Shown here: positions 16,327-25,480 of the stretch, in pieces
Layout of the letters: every line of letters starts with the position of its first letter
How positions within the stretch are numbered: position 1 is the first letter of the stretch
From: Bradyrhizobium sp. CCBAU 51765
GTDB lineage: Bacteria > Pseudomonadota > Alphaproteobacteria > Rhizobiales > Xanthobacteraceae
Direction of reading: 5' to 3'
Assembly: GCF_015291725.1 (NCBI RefSeq)
Contig: NZ_CP030038.1
Span: forward strand, 7,553,001-7,617,000
Length of the DNA stretch: 64,000 bases
Position numbers and translations under genes: made by a program
Notes under the pieces: model-generated
Databases searched by the model: none
What the model was told of the DNA's origin: nothing
Seen by the model: the letters and a program-made list of their open reading frames with translations, nothing else

Positions 16327-16944
16327 TCACTTTGCCAGTTCCTTCAGACCAAGACGGATGAGCTGCGCGGTCTCGGCATTCTCGCCCGCGCTCCGCGAGG
16401 CCGACGCGATCGCCGCGGCCGCCTGCGGCTGGCCATAACCGAGATTGACCAGCGCCGAAATCGCATCGGCAACGGGGCGCGGCGCGCGCTGGTCGTCGAC
16501 GGCACCGGCGAGATGCACCACGGCCGGGTCGACATTGGCGAAGGCCGGCGCCTTGTCCTTCAACTCGGTGACGATGCGCTCGGCGACCTTCGGGCCGACG
16601 CCCGGCGTGCGCGCCACCGCCGCCTTGTCGCGCAACGCAATCGCATTGGCGAGGTCGGAAGGCTGTAGCGTGCCGAGCACGGCGAGTGCGACCTTGGCGC
16701 CCACGCCCTGCACGGTCTGGAGCAGGCGAAACCATTCGCGCTCCTGGTCGGTGCGGAAGCCGAACAGTTTTATCTGGTCCTCGCGGACGTAAGTCTCGAT
16801 CGATAGCACCGCGGCCTCACCCGGCGATGGCAGATGCTGCAGCGTGCGCGAGGAGCAATGCACCTGGTAGCCGACGCCGCCGACGTCGAGGATGACGAAA
16901 TCCTCGCCGTAGGAATCGATCAGGCCCTTGAGCTTGCCGATCAT
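16327..16944 (-). CDS. ruvA: Holliday junction DNA-binding protein RuvA
   Basis: 205-residue tetrameric Holliday junction binder that loads RuvB. Domain I begins MIGKLKGLIDSYGEDFVILD, with GGVGYQVHCSS. Domain II has paired helix-hairpin-helix motifs (VQGVGAKVALAVLG and TPGVGPKVAERIVTELKDK). The C-terminal domain III (ISALVNLGYGQPQAAAAI) contacts RuvB. The ATG at 16944 is used rather than one 30 bases upstream. Gene order is ruvC-ruvA-ruvB. Confidence 0.98.
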   Translation of the reverse strand: MIGKLKGLIDSYGEDFVILDVGGVGYQVHCSSRTLQHLPSPGEAAVLSIETYVREDQIKLFGFRTDQEREWFRLLQTVQGVGAKVALAVLGTLQPSDLANAIALRDKAAVARTPGVGPKVAERIVTELKDKAPAFANVDPAVVHLAGAVDDQRAPRPVADAISALVNLGYGQPQAAAAIASASRSAGENAETAQLIRLGLKELAK

Positions 16945-16990
16945 AGCTGCGCACCCATCGCTTGAAGGACGCACGGCAATGACTCACCGT

Positions 16991-17145
16991 TCCCTCCCCC
17001 CTTGTGGGGGAGGGTCAGGGAGGGGGGTACCACACGGAGATTCTCTCGAAGGCGCGAGCGCGGCGTGCGCCGCTCACCAACGACCGCGGCACCACCGCTG
17101 CGGCTACCCCTCTCCCCAACTCTCCCCCACAAGGGGGGAGGGAGC
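16991..17145. repeat. Palindromic repeat pair, CCCTCCCCC family, between ruvC and ruvA
   Basis: The arm CCCTCCCCCCTTGTGGGGGA starts at 16992 and is answered by the inverted arm TCTCCCCCACAAGGGGGGAG near 17120-17140. Both arms also fold locally. About 100 bases of unique-looking sequence lie between. No gene is seen in this gap. Confidence 0.7.
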
Positions 17146-17184
17146 GCACCGCCGATGCCGCTCATCTGTGCCTCGCGACGCGCA

Positions 17185-17712
17185 TCATATCCCCACCACC
17201 TTCAGCCGCAGCGCGGTGCTCTGGCGATGATGCGCGTGGGTGATGGCGATGGCGAGCGCGTCGGCGGCGTCCGCGGACGGCGGCTCGGCTTTGGGCAGCA
17301 GGATCTTCAGCATCATCGCGATCTGTTGCTTGTCGGCATGACCGGCGCCGACCACCGTCTTCTTGACCTGGTTCGGCGCGTATTCGGCGACAGAGATGCC
17401 GAACATTGCGGGCGCCAGCATGGCGACGCCGCGGGCCTGGCCGAGTTTCAGCGTGGCAACGCCGTCCTTGTTGACGAAGGTCTGCTCGACCGCAGCTTCC
17501 ATCGGCTGGTGGTTGGAGAGAACGGCCGCGAGCCCCTCATGGATCGCGAGCAGGCGGCTCGACAGCGGCAAATCGTCCGGCGGCTCCACCGAGCCGCAGG
17601 CGACGTAGATCAGCCGGTTGCCCTCGGCCTCGATCACGCCCCAGCCGGTGCGGCGCAGGCCGGGGTCGATGCCGATGATGCGGACGGGGCCACGAATCGG
17701 GAGCGCAGTCAT
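17185..17712 (-). CDS. ruvC: Crossover junction endodeoxyribonuclease RuvC
   Basis: 175-residue resolvase that cleaves Holliday junctions after RuvAB migration. The four acidic residues are visible: D in RIIGIDPGLRRTGWG, E in VEQTFVNKDG, and two D in the C-terminal SADAADALAIAITHA. GAGHADKQQIAMML is the conserved loop/helix region. The ATG at 17712 gives MTALPIRGPVRIIGIDPG. It is the first ruv gene and lies downstream of yebC, the usual alphaproteobacterial order. Confidence 0.98.
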   Translation of the reverse strand: MTALPIRGPVRIIGIDPGLRRTGWGVIEAEGNRLIYVACGSVEPPDDLPLSSRLLAIHEGLAAVLSNHQPMEAAVEQTFVNKDGVATLKLGQARGVAMLAPAMFGISVAEYAPNQVKKTVVGAGHADKQQIAMMLKILLPKAEPPSADAADALAIAITHAHHRQSTALRLKVVGI

Positions 17713-17850
17713 GGGCCAGTGATAGCGGCTGGCCGGACTGAGGGAAACAGAAACAGAACGGAAGTAACAGGGGAAAGGCGGTCTCGCGCCCCGGGCGCGG
17801 CGCAAAGCGGAGCGGCGCTGAACCGGCCCATTTTGCCAGCGATGCCCAGA

Positions 17851-17912
17851 GAACGATGGATCCCGGCTCGGAGCAGCAGCGTTTCACGCTGCAGCGCGTC
17901 CGGGACACGAGA
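17851..17912. repeat. Short copy of the CCCGG/GTCCGGGACACGAG repeat family
   Basis: The sequence around GGATCCCGGCTC and GCAGCGCGTCCGGGACACGAG recurs in the repeats at 33273-33410 and 46712-46840. It lies just beyond the stop of yebC and before ruvC, so it is an internal element of the yebC-ruv transcript. Confidence 0.6.
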
Positions 17913-17918
17913 CCGGCG

Positions 17919-18665
17919 TCAGCCGCCCATCTTCGCCATCAGCGCGTCCGATATCTCGAAATTGGCGTAGACCTGCTGCACGTCGTCGTGCTCGTTGAGC
18001 AGGTCCATCAGCTTGAGCAGCTTCTCGCCGGTCTCGTCGTCGACGGCGACCGTGTTCTGTGGCTTCCAGATCAGCGCGGCCTTGCGCGGCTCGCCGAACT
18101 TGGCTTCCAGCGCCTTGGCGACGTCGCGGTAGCCTTCGGTCGAGGCGTAGATCTCGTGGCCGCTCTCGCCGGACACCACGTCGTCGGCGCCGGCCTCGAT
18201 CGCCGCATCCAGCATGGCGTCGTCGGAGGCGACGCTGCGGTCATATTCGATGACGCCGGTGCGGTCGAACATGAAGGACACCGAGCCGGTTTCGCCGAGA
18301 TTGCCGCCGGATTTGGTGAAGAAGGAGCGGATGTCGGAAGCGGCGCGGTTGCGGTTGTCGGTCAGCGCCTCGACGATGACGGCGACGCCGCCGGGGCCGT
18401 AGCCCTCGTAGCGGATCTCGTCATAGTTCTCGCCCTCGCTGCCGAGCGCCTTCTTGATGGCGCGCTCGATATTGTCCTTCGGCATGTTCTCCTGGCGCGC
18501 GGCGATCACGGCGGCGCGCAGGCGCGGGTTCATGGCGGGGTCGGGCGTGCCGAGCTTGGCGGCGACAGTGATTTCCCGCGCCAGCTTGCCGAACAGTTTC
18601 GACTTCTGGGCATCCTGCCGCCCCTTGCGGTGCATGATGTTCTTGAATTGGGAATGTCCGGCCAT
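17919..18665 (-). CDS. yebC: YebC/PmpR-family transcription/translation regulator
   Basis: 248-residue cytoplasmic protein of the YebC family. Known roles of the family are DNA-binding repression in some bacteria and relief of ribosome stalling in others. The start MAGHSQFKNIMHRKGRQDAQ is diagnostic, followed by KLFGKLAREITVAAKLG and YEGYGPGGVAVIVEALTDN. The ATG at 18665 is chosen because this start is conserved. It heads the yebC-ruvC-ruvA-ruvB order. Confidence 0.96.
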   Translation of the reverse strand: MAGHSQFKNIMHRKGRQDAQKSKLFGKLAREITVAAKLGTPDPAMNPRLRAAVIAARQENMPKDNIERAIKKALGSEGENYDEIRYEGYGPGGVAVIVEALTDNRNRAASDIRSFFTKSGGNLGETGSVSFMFDRTGVIEYDRSVASDDAMLDAAIEAGADDVVSGESGHEIYASTEGYRDVAKALEAKFGEPRKAALIWKPQNTVAVDDETGEKLLKLMDLLNEHDDVQQVYANFEISDALMAKMGG

Positions 18666-18869
18666 GCGTGATCTCGTTAAGGAATCGTGCGCCAAGGTGA
18701 GCGTGGGAAGCGCGGCCTTATAGGCCGCCAACCCACCGGAATGAAAGAGGCTCTACGACTTTAAGGTAATACCGTACTCGCCCGTGCCTAGAGGTCAGGC
18801 ACCGTTAACCCTGATTTCATTCCGGGTTGCGAAAATAGCGCCCGACCGTTCTCCGACAAGAGAGGCCCG

Positions 18870-20618
18870 ATGGCGTTCGGATTATTTCGGAAGCGTCTGC
18901 CGGACCAGACTGCGCCTGCGAAAGCCCTGGAGGCTCCGCAGCCGGCGGCCGATTCCGCGCACGCCCCGGCCGCCGAAAGTGATTCGGCCCGGGAAATCCT
19001 GGAACTGCTGGAACTCGAGCTCGGCGCGATGATCCGCCAGCTCGAGCGCGCCGCCAATTCCGTGGCCGGAGGCGCCGAGGCGACCGCCGCGACGCTTGCC
19101 GCCATTCGCGACCGCACCGATGCCCTGACCGGCCGGACCAACGCGGCGCAGTCGACCGCCTCCACCTTCGCCCATGCCGCCGACAAGTTCACCCAGTCCG
19201 CGCAAGGAATCGGCGCGCAGGTCCGCAATGCCGGCAAGCTCGCCGACGAGGCCAGCGCCGCGGCGCAGGAAGCCCGCGCCAATGTCGAGCGCCTGCGCGA
19301 ATCCTCCGCGGCCATCGGCAATGTCGTCAATCTGATCGCACAGATCGCGCGGCAGACGACGCTGCTCGCGCTCAACTCCACCATCGAGGCCGCACGCGCC
19401 GGCGATGCGGGCAGAGGCTTTGCGGTCGTCGCGACCGAGGTCAAGGCGCTGGCGGTGCAGACGCAAGGGGCGACGGAAGAGATCACAAGGAAGATCGACG
19501 CGCTCCAGCGCGACGCCGCCGGCTCTGCCGATGCCGTGCACCGCATTTCGCAGGCGATCGAGGCGATCCGCCCTGTCTTCGACACCGTCAACGGCGCGGT
19601 CGCCGAGCAGAACGCCACGACCAGTGAAGTTTCCGGAAATGCCGCCAGCGCTTCGGAGTTCATCATCTCGGTCGGCGATAGCGCGGCCGAGATCGATGCC
19701 GCGACCAAGGCGGCGGAGACCCATGGCAAGAGCGTCGCCAGCGCCGGCAAGGCCGTCACCACTTTTGCTCAAAAGCTGAAATCGCGCTGCGCCGTGCTGC
19801 TCGGCCAGAGCGAGCACGCCGACCGCCGCAAGACCGAGCGGCTGCCCTGCCATCTCAGGTTCGAGACCCCGCGCGGGGTGATGCCGGTCTATGAAATCGC
19901 GATGGACGGCGTTCTGATCGGCGGCCCGGATGCAGGCAGGCTCGCACCGCAAGCGATGATCGAAGGCACACTCGAAGACATCGGCGCCTGCCGCCTGCGC
20001 GTGGTCGAGCAGTCCAAGGCCGGCGCCCGCGCGCAATTCGTTGGTGCAAGCGCCGCGCTCAGCGACAAGGTCGAGGACAAGCTCTGGTCGATCCATGAGG
20101 AGAACACGGAGCTGGTCACCCGTGCCATGGAGGCCGGCAATGCGCTGACGAAGATATTCGAGCAGGCGGTTGCGCGCGGCGAGGTCAGGATGGAGGACCT
20201 GTTCGACACGGACTACGTGGAAATTGCAGGGACCAATCCGCAGCAATTCCGCACGAGATATCTCGACTGGGCCGACCGCGCCCTGCCGCCGTTCCAGGAA
20301 GCCTTCCTGGCGAGGGAACCGCGGATGGCATTCTGCGCCATGGTCGACCGCAACGGCTTCCTGCCGGTGCACAACAAGATCTATTCGCATCCGCAGCGAC
20401 CGGGCGACGTCGCCTGGAACACGGCCAACAGCCGCAACCGGCGGATGTTCAACGATCCGGCGGGGCTCGCTGCCGCGCGCAACCTGCGCTCGTACCTGGT
20501 CCAGAGCTATGCGCGGGACATGGGCAACGGCAACACGGTGATGATGCGCGAGATCGACGTCCCGATCCGCGTGCAGGGCCGTCACTGGGGCGGATTCCGC
20601 ACCGCCTACAAACTGTAG
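18870..20618 (+). CDS. Soluble methyl-accepting chemotaxis protein with PilZ-like and C-terminal sensory domains
   Basis: 582-residue cytoplasmic chemoreceptor without membrane segments. The N-terminal half is coiled coil with the signalling hairpin IARQTTLLALNSTIEAARAG (about residues 160-185). Residues about 318-395 look like a PilZ c-di-GMP domain: RRKTERLPCHLRFE supplies the RxxxR motif, while the second motif (AMDGVLIGG) is degenerate. Residues about 440-582 form a sensory domain with LPPFQEAFL, FLPVHNKIYS, TANSRNRRMF and RDMGNGNTVMM, shared with the next gene. The order (signalling domain first, sensor last) is the reverse of typical receptors. It is 108 bases upstream of its paralogue. 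Confidence 0.92.
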   Translation: MAFGLFRKRLPDQTAPAKALEAPQPAADSAHAPAAESDSAREILELLELELGAMIRQLERAANSVAGGAEATAATLAAIRDRTDALTGRTNAAQSTASTFAHAADKFTQSAQGIGAQVRNAGKLADEASAAAQEARANVERLRESSAAIGNVVNLIAQIARQTTLLALNSTIEAARAGDAGRGFAVVATEVKALAVQTQGATEEITRKIDALQRDAAGSADAVHRISQAIEAIRPVFDTVNGAVAEQNATTSEVSGNAASASEFIISVGDSAAEIDAATKAAETHGKSVASAGKAVTTFAQKLKSRCAVLLGQSEHADRRKTERLPCHLRFETPRGVMPVYEIAMDGVLIGGPDAGRLAPQAMIEGTLEDIGACRLRVVEQSKAGARAQFVGASAALSDKVEDKLWSIHEENTELVTRAMEAGNALTKIFEQAVARGEVRMEDLFDTDYVEIAGTNPQQFRTRYLDWADRALPPFQEAFLAREPRMAFCAMVDRNGFLPVHNKIYSHPQRPGDVAWNTANSRNRRMFNDPAGLAAARNLRSYLVQSYARDMGNGNTVMMREIDVPIRVQGRHWGGFRTAYKL

Positions 20619-20726
20619 TGCACGCTCAGGCAAGACGCCGGCGGCGAATCATCCTCTAAGTCGCAAATTGGAATGGGAATACCGCGGAGGGCCGGCGAAC
20701 GGCTCTGACTGGAGGAAGCCCAAGAC

Positions 20727-22151
20727 ATGTCCGCCGCACAACTTGCAGTATTGGACACCGGATCGAACCGGACGCTCGCCGAGCGGCTGATCGACCAGCT
20801 CGCCGACCGCATCGGCGGCCTCGGCGTGGAGCTCGCCGACATCGCCGGCAACGTCCAGGACGTCGCAAACCGCGTCGCGAGCCAGTCGGAACGCTTCCAC
20901 CACCTGCAGAGGACGGCCGAGACGATGGTCTCGGCCAACCACGACATCGCCAACGCATCGCAGGCCGTGCAAACGACGACGTCCGCGGCAGTCGGCGAGA
21001 TCGCGCAATCGCGCAGCGCCGTCGACACCGCGGTCAGCCATATCTCCGAGCTGGTCGCAGCCGTGGAGCGGATCGAGGCGCGCCTGAGCGCCGTCGGCTC
21101 GGCACTGGCGCAGGTGGCGAAGGTCTCCGGCTCGATCGAGGCGATCGCGAAGCAGACCAATCTGCTGGCGCTGAACGCAACCATCGAAGCGGCGCGCGCC
21201 GGCAACGCCGGCCGCGGCTTCGCGGTGGTCGCGAGCGAGGTCAAGAACCTCGCGGAAGCCACTCGCCAGGCCACGCATGAGATCTCCGACACCGTGCGCG
21301 ATCTCGACGGCCAGATCGAAGGCCTGATCGGCGAGAGCAGCGACGCTTCGCAGCGCGCCAAGACCGCCGGCGAAGGCGCGCAAGCGATCTCCGGCATCAT
21401 CTCACGGGTGCAGCAGGGCTTCGCCTCCGTGGAGGCGGAGATCGGCAGCGTCACGCGCGCGGCGACCTCCAATCTCGGACATTGCGACACCGTCATCAGC
21501 GAGCTCAACGAGCTCGCCAAGGGCGTCGACCTCTCCTCGCGCGACCTCAAGAACGCCGACGAGCGGGTGGCGAAGCTGCTCGACGCCTCCGAAGGCCTGA
21601 TCGCGCTGATCGCCGACAGCGGCGTGGAGACGTCGGATGCGCCGCTGATCCGTGTCGTCGTCGACACCGCGAAGCGGATTTCGGCCGAGTTCGAGGCCGC
21701 GATCGACCGCGGCGAGATCACGCTCGACCAGCTCATGGACGAGACCTACCGCGAGATATCAGGCACCGATCCGAAGCAGTACCTCACCGACTACGTCGCG
21801 TTCACCGACCGCGTGCTGCCCGCGATCCAGGACCCGATCCAGAAATCCGATCCCCGCATCGTGTTCTGCGTCGCCTGGGCGAGGGGCGGCTATCTGCCGA
21901 CGCACAATCCGAACTACCGACTGCCGCAAGGCAAGGACCCGGTCTGGAACAACGCCAATTGCCGCAACCGCCGCCTGTTCACCGACCGCACGGTGAAGAA
22001 GGTCGCAAGCAACACGAAGCCGTTCCTGCTGCAGACCTATCGCCGCGACATGGGCGGCGGGCAGTTCGTGCTGATGAAGGACCTGTCCTCGCCGATCATG
22101 ATTCGCGGCAGGCACTGGGGCGCGTTCCGGATGGGTTTTCGGCAGGGCTGA
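20727..22151 (+). CDS. Soluble methyl-accepting chemotaxis protein with C-terminal sensory domain
   Basis: 474-residue cytoplasmic chemoreceptor with no membrane segment. The signalling hairpin is IAKQTNLLALNATIEAARAG (about residue 140) followed by GRGFAVVASEVKNLAE. The C-terminal domain (about 336-474) matches that of the upstream receptor: YVAFTDRVLPAIQ, YLPTHNPNYRLPQG, NANCRNRRLFTDR, RDMGGGQFVLMKD and GRHWGAFRMGF. It lacks the PilZ-like insert. A GGAGG ribosome site precedes the ATG. The paired genes may sense related ligands in different contexts; the ligand is unknown. Confidence 0.94.
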   Translation: MSAAQLAVLDTGSNRTLAERLIDQLADRIGGLGVELADIAGNVQDVANRVASQSERFHHLQRTAETMVSANHDIANASQAVQTTTSAAVGEIAQSRSAVDTAVSHISELVAAVERIEARLSAVGSALAQVAKVSGSIEAIAKQTNLLALNATIEAARAGNAGRGFAVVASEVKNLAEATRQATHEISDTVRDLDGQIEGLIGESSDASQRAKTAGEGAQAISGIISRVQQGFASVEAEIGSVTRAATSNLGHCDTVISELNELAKGVDLSSRDLKNADERVAKLLDASEGLIALIADSGVETSDAPLIRVVVDTAKRISAEFEAAIDRGEITLDQLMDETYREISGTDPKQYLTDYVAFTDRVLPAIQDPIQKSDPRIVFCVAWARGGYLPTHNPNYRLPQGKDPVWNNANCRNRRLFTDRTVKKVASNTKPFLLQTYRRDMGGGQFVLMKDLSSPIMIRGRHWGAFRMGFRQG

Positions 22152-22317
22152 CGGTTCTCGCGACCGCGCTCCGGCCTCGCCAAAATAAAAAGCTCGAAAA
22201 CAACCCCATGCACAGTAGCCGGGGCGCGCGGAATCAATGGCTTGCGCCGGCGGGCCTCGGCGCGCTTTGACTCGTCGGGCAAAACAGGCGTATGATGCTA
22301 TTATTCCGAAATCCCCC

Positions 22318-22487
22318 CTCCTTCTCCCCTTGTGGGAGAAGGTGGCGCGTAGCGCCGGATGAGGGGTCTGTCTCCGCGGGTAGAACTGCTCGAGAATGAG
22401 AGAGGGTCATACGTGGATAGAGACCCCTCACCCCAACGTGCCCGTGTCTACCGACGTCGCGGCCCTCTCCCACAAGGGGAGAGGGCA
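22318..22487. repeat. Palindromic repeat pair, CTTCTCCCCTTGTGGGAGAAGG family
   Basis: The arm at 22321-22342 is followed by TGGCGCGTAGCGCCGGATGA, and an inverted arm (CCCTCTCCCACAAGGGGAGA) lies near 22463-22482. The copy at 58495-58644 has the same layout. About 120 bases separate the arms. Confidence 0.75.
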
Positions 22488-22832
22488 CAACAACAAGCCG
22501 TCGCGATTGATCCCGTCGGACGTGCTGCCGTCCCCGACTTTCCCAATCGCACGAGTTTCGTCTTCGCATGATTTTGCGGATTTGCACGATCATCTGCGGC
22601 GGCCGATGTCGCGCGCGATGAAAATGGGTCAAAACATGACGATTATCATATCAATTGGCCCAAAACCTTGGCAGCGATCGCCGCACAAATTCGTGAATGT
22701 CATGGCCTCACGCCTCGTCCGCGCAAATATGCATTGCCGGAAATTTCGACGCTTCATCGTTTCGCATCGATATGATTATGGTCGCGCAAAATTCGTCGAC
22801 GGGATCGCGGCACGCGATCGCCGAGCAAGGGA
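22488..22832 (+). other. Upstream region of the molybdenum-hydroxylase operon
   Basis: 345 bases without a gene, less GC-rich than the surroundings, between a repeat and iorA. It must hold the operon promoter. No convincing -35/-10 pair or operator could be fixed by eye; ATATGATTATGG near 22770 is one possible -10 area. Confidence 0.4.
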
Positions 22833-23303
22833 ATGCATATGGCAACTGTTCTCACCATCAATGGCGAAACGAAATCCTTCGACGCGCCACCTGACATGCC
22901 GCTGCTGTGGGTGCTGCGCGACATCCTCGGCATGACCGGCACAAAGTTCGGCTGCGGCATCGCGCAATGCGGCGCCTGCACGGTGCATGTCGACGGCAAG
23001 GCGGTGCGCTCCTGCGTGCTGCCGGTGAGCGCGGTCGAGAATCGCACTGTGACCACGATCGAAGCCGTCGGCAGCACGCCTGCGGGCGCGAAGGTGCAGA
23101 AGGCCTGGCTCGAGGCCGAAGTCATCCAGTGCGGCTACTGCCAGTCCGGCCAGATCATGGCGGCTGCGGCGCTGCTGGCGACCACGCCAAATCCCGACGA
23201 TTCCGACATCGACGCCGCGATGGCCGGCAACATCTGCCGCTGCGGCACCTATGTGCGCATCCGCGAGGCCATCAAGCAGGCCGCCAACGGCCGCCAGTCC
23301 TGA
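22833..23303 (+). CDS. iorA: Isoquinoline 1-oxidoreductase-type [2Fe-2S] small subunit
   Basis: 156-residue iron-sulfur subunit of a xanthine-oxidase-family molybdenum hydroxylase. The plant-type cluster ligands are in GCGIAQCGACTVHVDG plus the later RSC. The second cluster ligands are in CGYCQSGQIM and NICRCGTYVRI. It starts MHMATVLTINGETKSFD; a second ATG at 22839 is equally possible. It has no signal peptide and is presumably exported folded, bound to the Tat-signal large subunit. The large subunit begins nine bases after its stop. It passes electrons from the molybdenum site towards the cytochrome c encoded third. Confidence 0.92.
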   Translation: MHMATVLTINGETKSFDAPPDMPLLWVLRDILGMTGTKFGCGIAQCGACTVHVDGKAVRSCVLPVSAVENRTVTTIEAVGSTPAGAKVQKAWLEAEVIQCGYCQSGQIMAAAALLATTPNPDDSDIDAAMAGNICRCGTYVRIREAIKQAANGRQS

Positions 23304-23311
23304 GGTTCGCC

Positions 23312-25480
23312 ATGAACGCACATCACAGCATCTCCCGCCGCGCAGCTCTGACCGGCGGTCTCGCCACCGGGTTCCTGCTCGCCTTCCACCTGCCGCTGCG
23401 CGCCGCCGTCAACGAGCCGGTGCAGCCGCGCGATACGACCGACGGCAAGTTCGCGCCCAACGCGTTCATCCGGATCGACACGGACGGCGTGACCACGCTG
23501 GTGATGCCGCAAGTCGAGATGGGGCAGGGAATCTACACGGCGATCTCGATGATCCTGGCCGAGGAGCTCGACGCAGACTGGTCAAAGGTCCAGTTGCTGC
23601 ACGCGCCGGCCAACGAGAAGCTCTACGGCAATCCGATCTTCGTCATCCAGGCCACCGGAGGCTCCACGTCGGTCCGCGCATTCTGGAAGCCGTTGCGCGA
23701 AGCCGGTGCCGGCGCACGCGCCATGCTCGTGCAGGCCGCGGCTGCGCAATGGGATGTCGACCCAGCCAGTTGCACGACATCGAAGGGGGAGGTGACCCAC
23801 AAGGCGAGCGGTCGGACCGTCTCCTATGGTGCGCTGGCCGCCGCAGCAGCAGGTCAGACGCCGCCCAAAACCCCTGTACTCAAGGACCCCAAGGATTTCG
23901 TCTATATCGGCCAGCCCTTCAAGCGGCTCGACACCCCCGACAAGGTCAATGGCAAGGCCGTTTACGGTATCGACGCCATCGTTCCGAATATGAAGTTCGC
24001 GACGTTGGCGCAGTGCCCGGTGTTCGGCGGCAAGGTCGGCAAGGTCGATGACCGCGCCGCCAGGAAGATTCCGGGTGTGCGGCAGATCGTCGTGCTCGAC
24101 GATCTCGTCGCCGTCATTGGCGATCACATGTGGGCTGCGAAGAAAGGCCTCGATGCGCTTGTGATCGAGTGGAACGAGGGACCGAACGCGACGATCAATT
24201 CGAAGGCGATCTGGGACGATTTGCGCGCCGCCAGCCAAAAGGATGGCGTCGTCGCCAAATCGACCGGCGACATCGGCAAGGGCCTCGCCGCCGGCGAGAG
24301 GTTCGAAGCGTCGTTCGAATTGCCGTTCCTCGCCCACGCCACCATGGAGCCGCTGAACGCCACGGTGCACTGCAAGCCCGATTCCTGCGAGATCTGGACC
24401 GGAACGCAGATCATGGCGCGCGTGCAATCGGAAGCAGCGAAGGCGGCTGGGCTTCCGGTCGAAAAGGTGACCGTCAACCAGCACCTGCTGGGCGGTGGTT
24501 TCGGCCGCAAGCTTGAGCCCGACATGGTGGTCGCCGCCGTTCGCATCGCCAAGGAGGTCGACGGGCCGGTGAAAGTCGTGTGGACCCGCGAGGAAGACAT
24601 CCAGCACGATGTCTACCGACCCGTTTATCGCGACACGATCGCAGCGAGCCTGTCCGGCGGCAAAATCGTCGGCTGGAAATACAAGATCGCGGGTGCGGCG
24701 ATCCTGGCACGCTGGCTGCCGCCGGCCTTCCAGAAGGGCATCGACATCGACGCAATCGATAGCGCTACCGACGTGCCCTACGACATCCCGAACTTCCACG
24801 TCGAATATGTCAGGGCCGAACCGCCGGCGATCCCGACCGGGTTCTGGCGCGGGGTCGGTCCGAACAACAACGTGTTCGCGGTCGAATGCTTCATCGACGA
24901 ACTGGCGCGCAAGGCGGGCAAGGACCCGGTCGAGTTTCGCCGTGGCATGCTGGCCAATCAGCCGCGCTTCCTGTCGGTCCTCAACCTCGCCGCGGAGAAA
25001 GCCAATTGGGGTCAACCCTTGCCGCCGCGCGTCGGGCGCGGCGTGTGCCTGCAGCCGTCCTTCGGGAGCTTCATCGCAACGGTCGTGGAAGCGGAGGTTG
25101 ACGAGCAAGGCGAGGTCAATCTGCGGCGCGCGACTTCGGTGGTCGACACCGGCATCGCCGTCAACCCTGACACGATCGTGGCTCAGGTCGAGGGCGGATT
25201 GATCTTCGGTCTGACCGCTGCGCTCTACGGCGAGATCACCATCGAGAACGGACGGGTCCAGCAGTCCAACTTCAACGACTACCGGATGCTGCGGATCAAC
25301 CAGGCGCCCAAGATCGAGGTTCACGTCGTCAAGAGCGGCGAGGCGCCCGGCGGGATCGGCGAGACCGGCACGACGGCCGGGCCGCCGGCGCTGCGCAACG
25401 CGATTTACGCCGCAACCGGCGTGGCGCTGCGGCGCCTGCCGATCGATCGGAAACTGCTGGCTGCGGGGAAGAAGGCATGA
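23312..25480 (+). CDS. iorB: Isoquinoline 1-oxidoreductase-type molybdopterin-binding large subunit
   Basis: 722-residue catalytic subunit of a periplasmic molybdenum hydroxylase. The N-terminus has a twin-arginine signal (SISRRAALTGGLATGFLLAF). Molybdopterin-cytosine-dinucleotide contacts are seen in QVEMGQGIYTAISMILAEEL and HLLGGGFGRKLEPD. The catalytic glutamate lies in GGIGETGTTAGPPALRNAIY. This IorB-type architecture occurs in isoquinoline and aldehyde oxidoreductases; the real substrate is unknown. Codons starting at the ATG at 23312 give MNAHHSISRR. The stop overlaps the cytochrome gene in an ATGA arrangement, supporting a three-subunit membrane-linked complex. Confidence 0.93.
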   Translation: MNAHHSISRRAALTGGLATGFLLAFHLPLRAAVNEPVQPRDTTDGKFAPNAFIRIDTDGVTTLVMPQVEMGQGIYTAISMILAEELDADWSKVQLLHAPANEKLYGNPIFVIQATGGSTSVRAFWKPLREAGAGARAMLVQAAAAQWDVDPASCTTSKGEVTHKASGRTVSYGALAAAAAGQTPPKTPVLKDPKDFVYIGQPFKRLDTPDKVNGKAVYGIDAIVPNMKFATLAQCPVFGGKVGKVDDRAARKIPGVRQIVVLDDLVAVIGDHMWAAKKGLDALVIEWNEGPNATINSKAIWDDLRAASQKDGVVAKSTGDIGKGLAAGERFEASFELPFLAHATMEPLNATVHCKPDSCEIWTGTQIMARVQSEAAKAAGLPVEKVTVNQHLLGGGFGRKLEPDMVVAAVRIAKEVDGPVKVVWTREEDIQHDVYRPVYRDTIAASLSGGKIVGWKYKIAGAAILARWLPPAFQKGIDIDAIDSATDVPYDIPNFHVEYVRAEPPAIPTGFWRGVGPNNNVFAVECFIDELARKAGKDPVEFRRGMLANQPRFLSVLNLAAEKANWGQPLPPRVGRGVCLQPSFGSFIATVVEAEVDEQGEVNLRRATSVVDTGIAVNPDTIVAQVEGGLIFGLTAALYGEITIENGRVQQSNFNDYRMLRINQAPKIEVHVVKSGEAPGGIGETGTTAGPPALRNAIYAATGVALRRLPIDRKLLAAGKKA

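Noticed and set aside
22318..22487. CRISPR array or tandem repeat
   Set aside because: The repeats are dispersed inverted pairs with variable centres, not regularly spaced direct repeats, and no cas gene is present.
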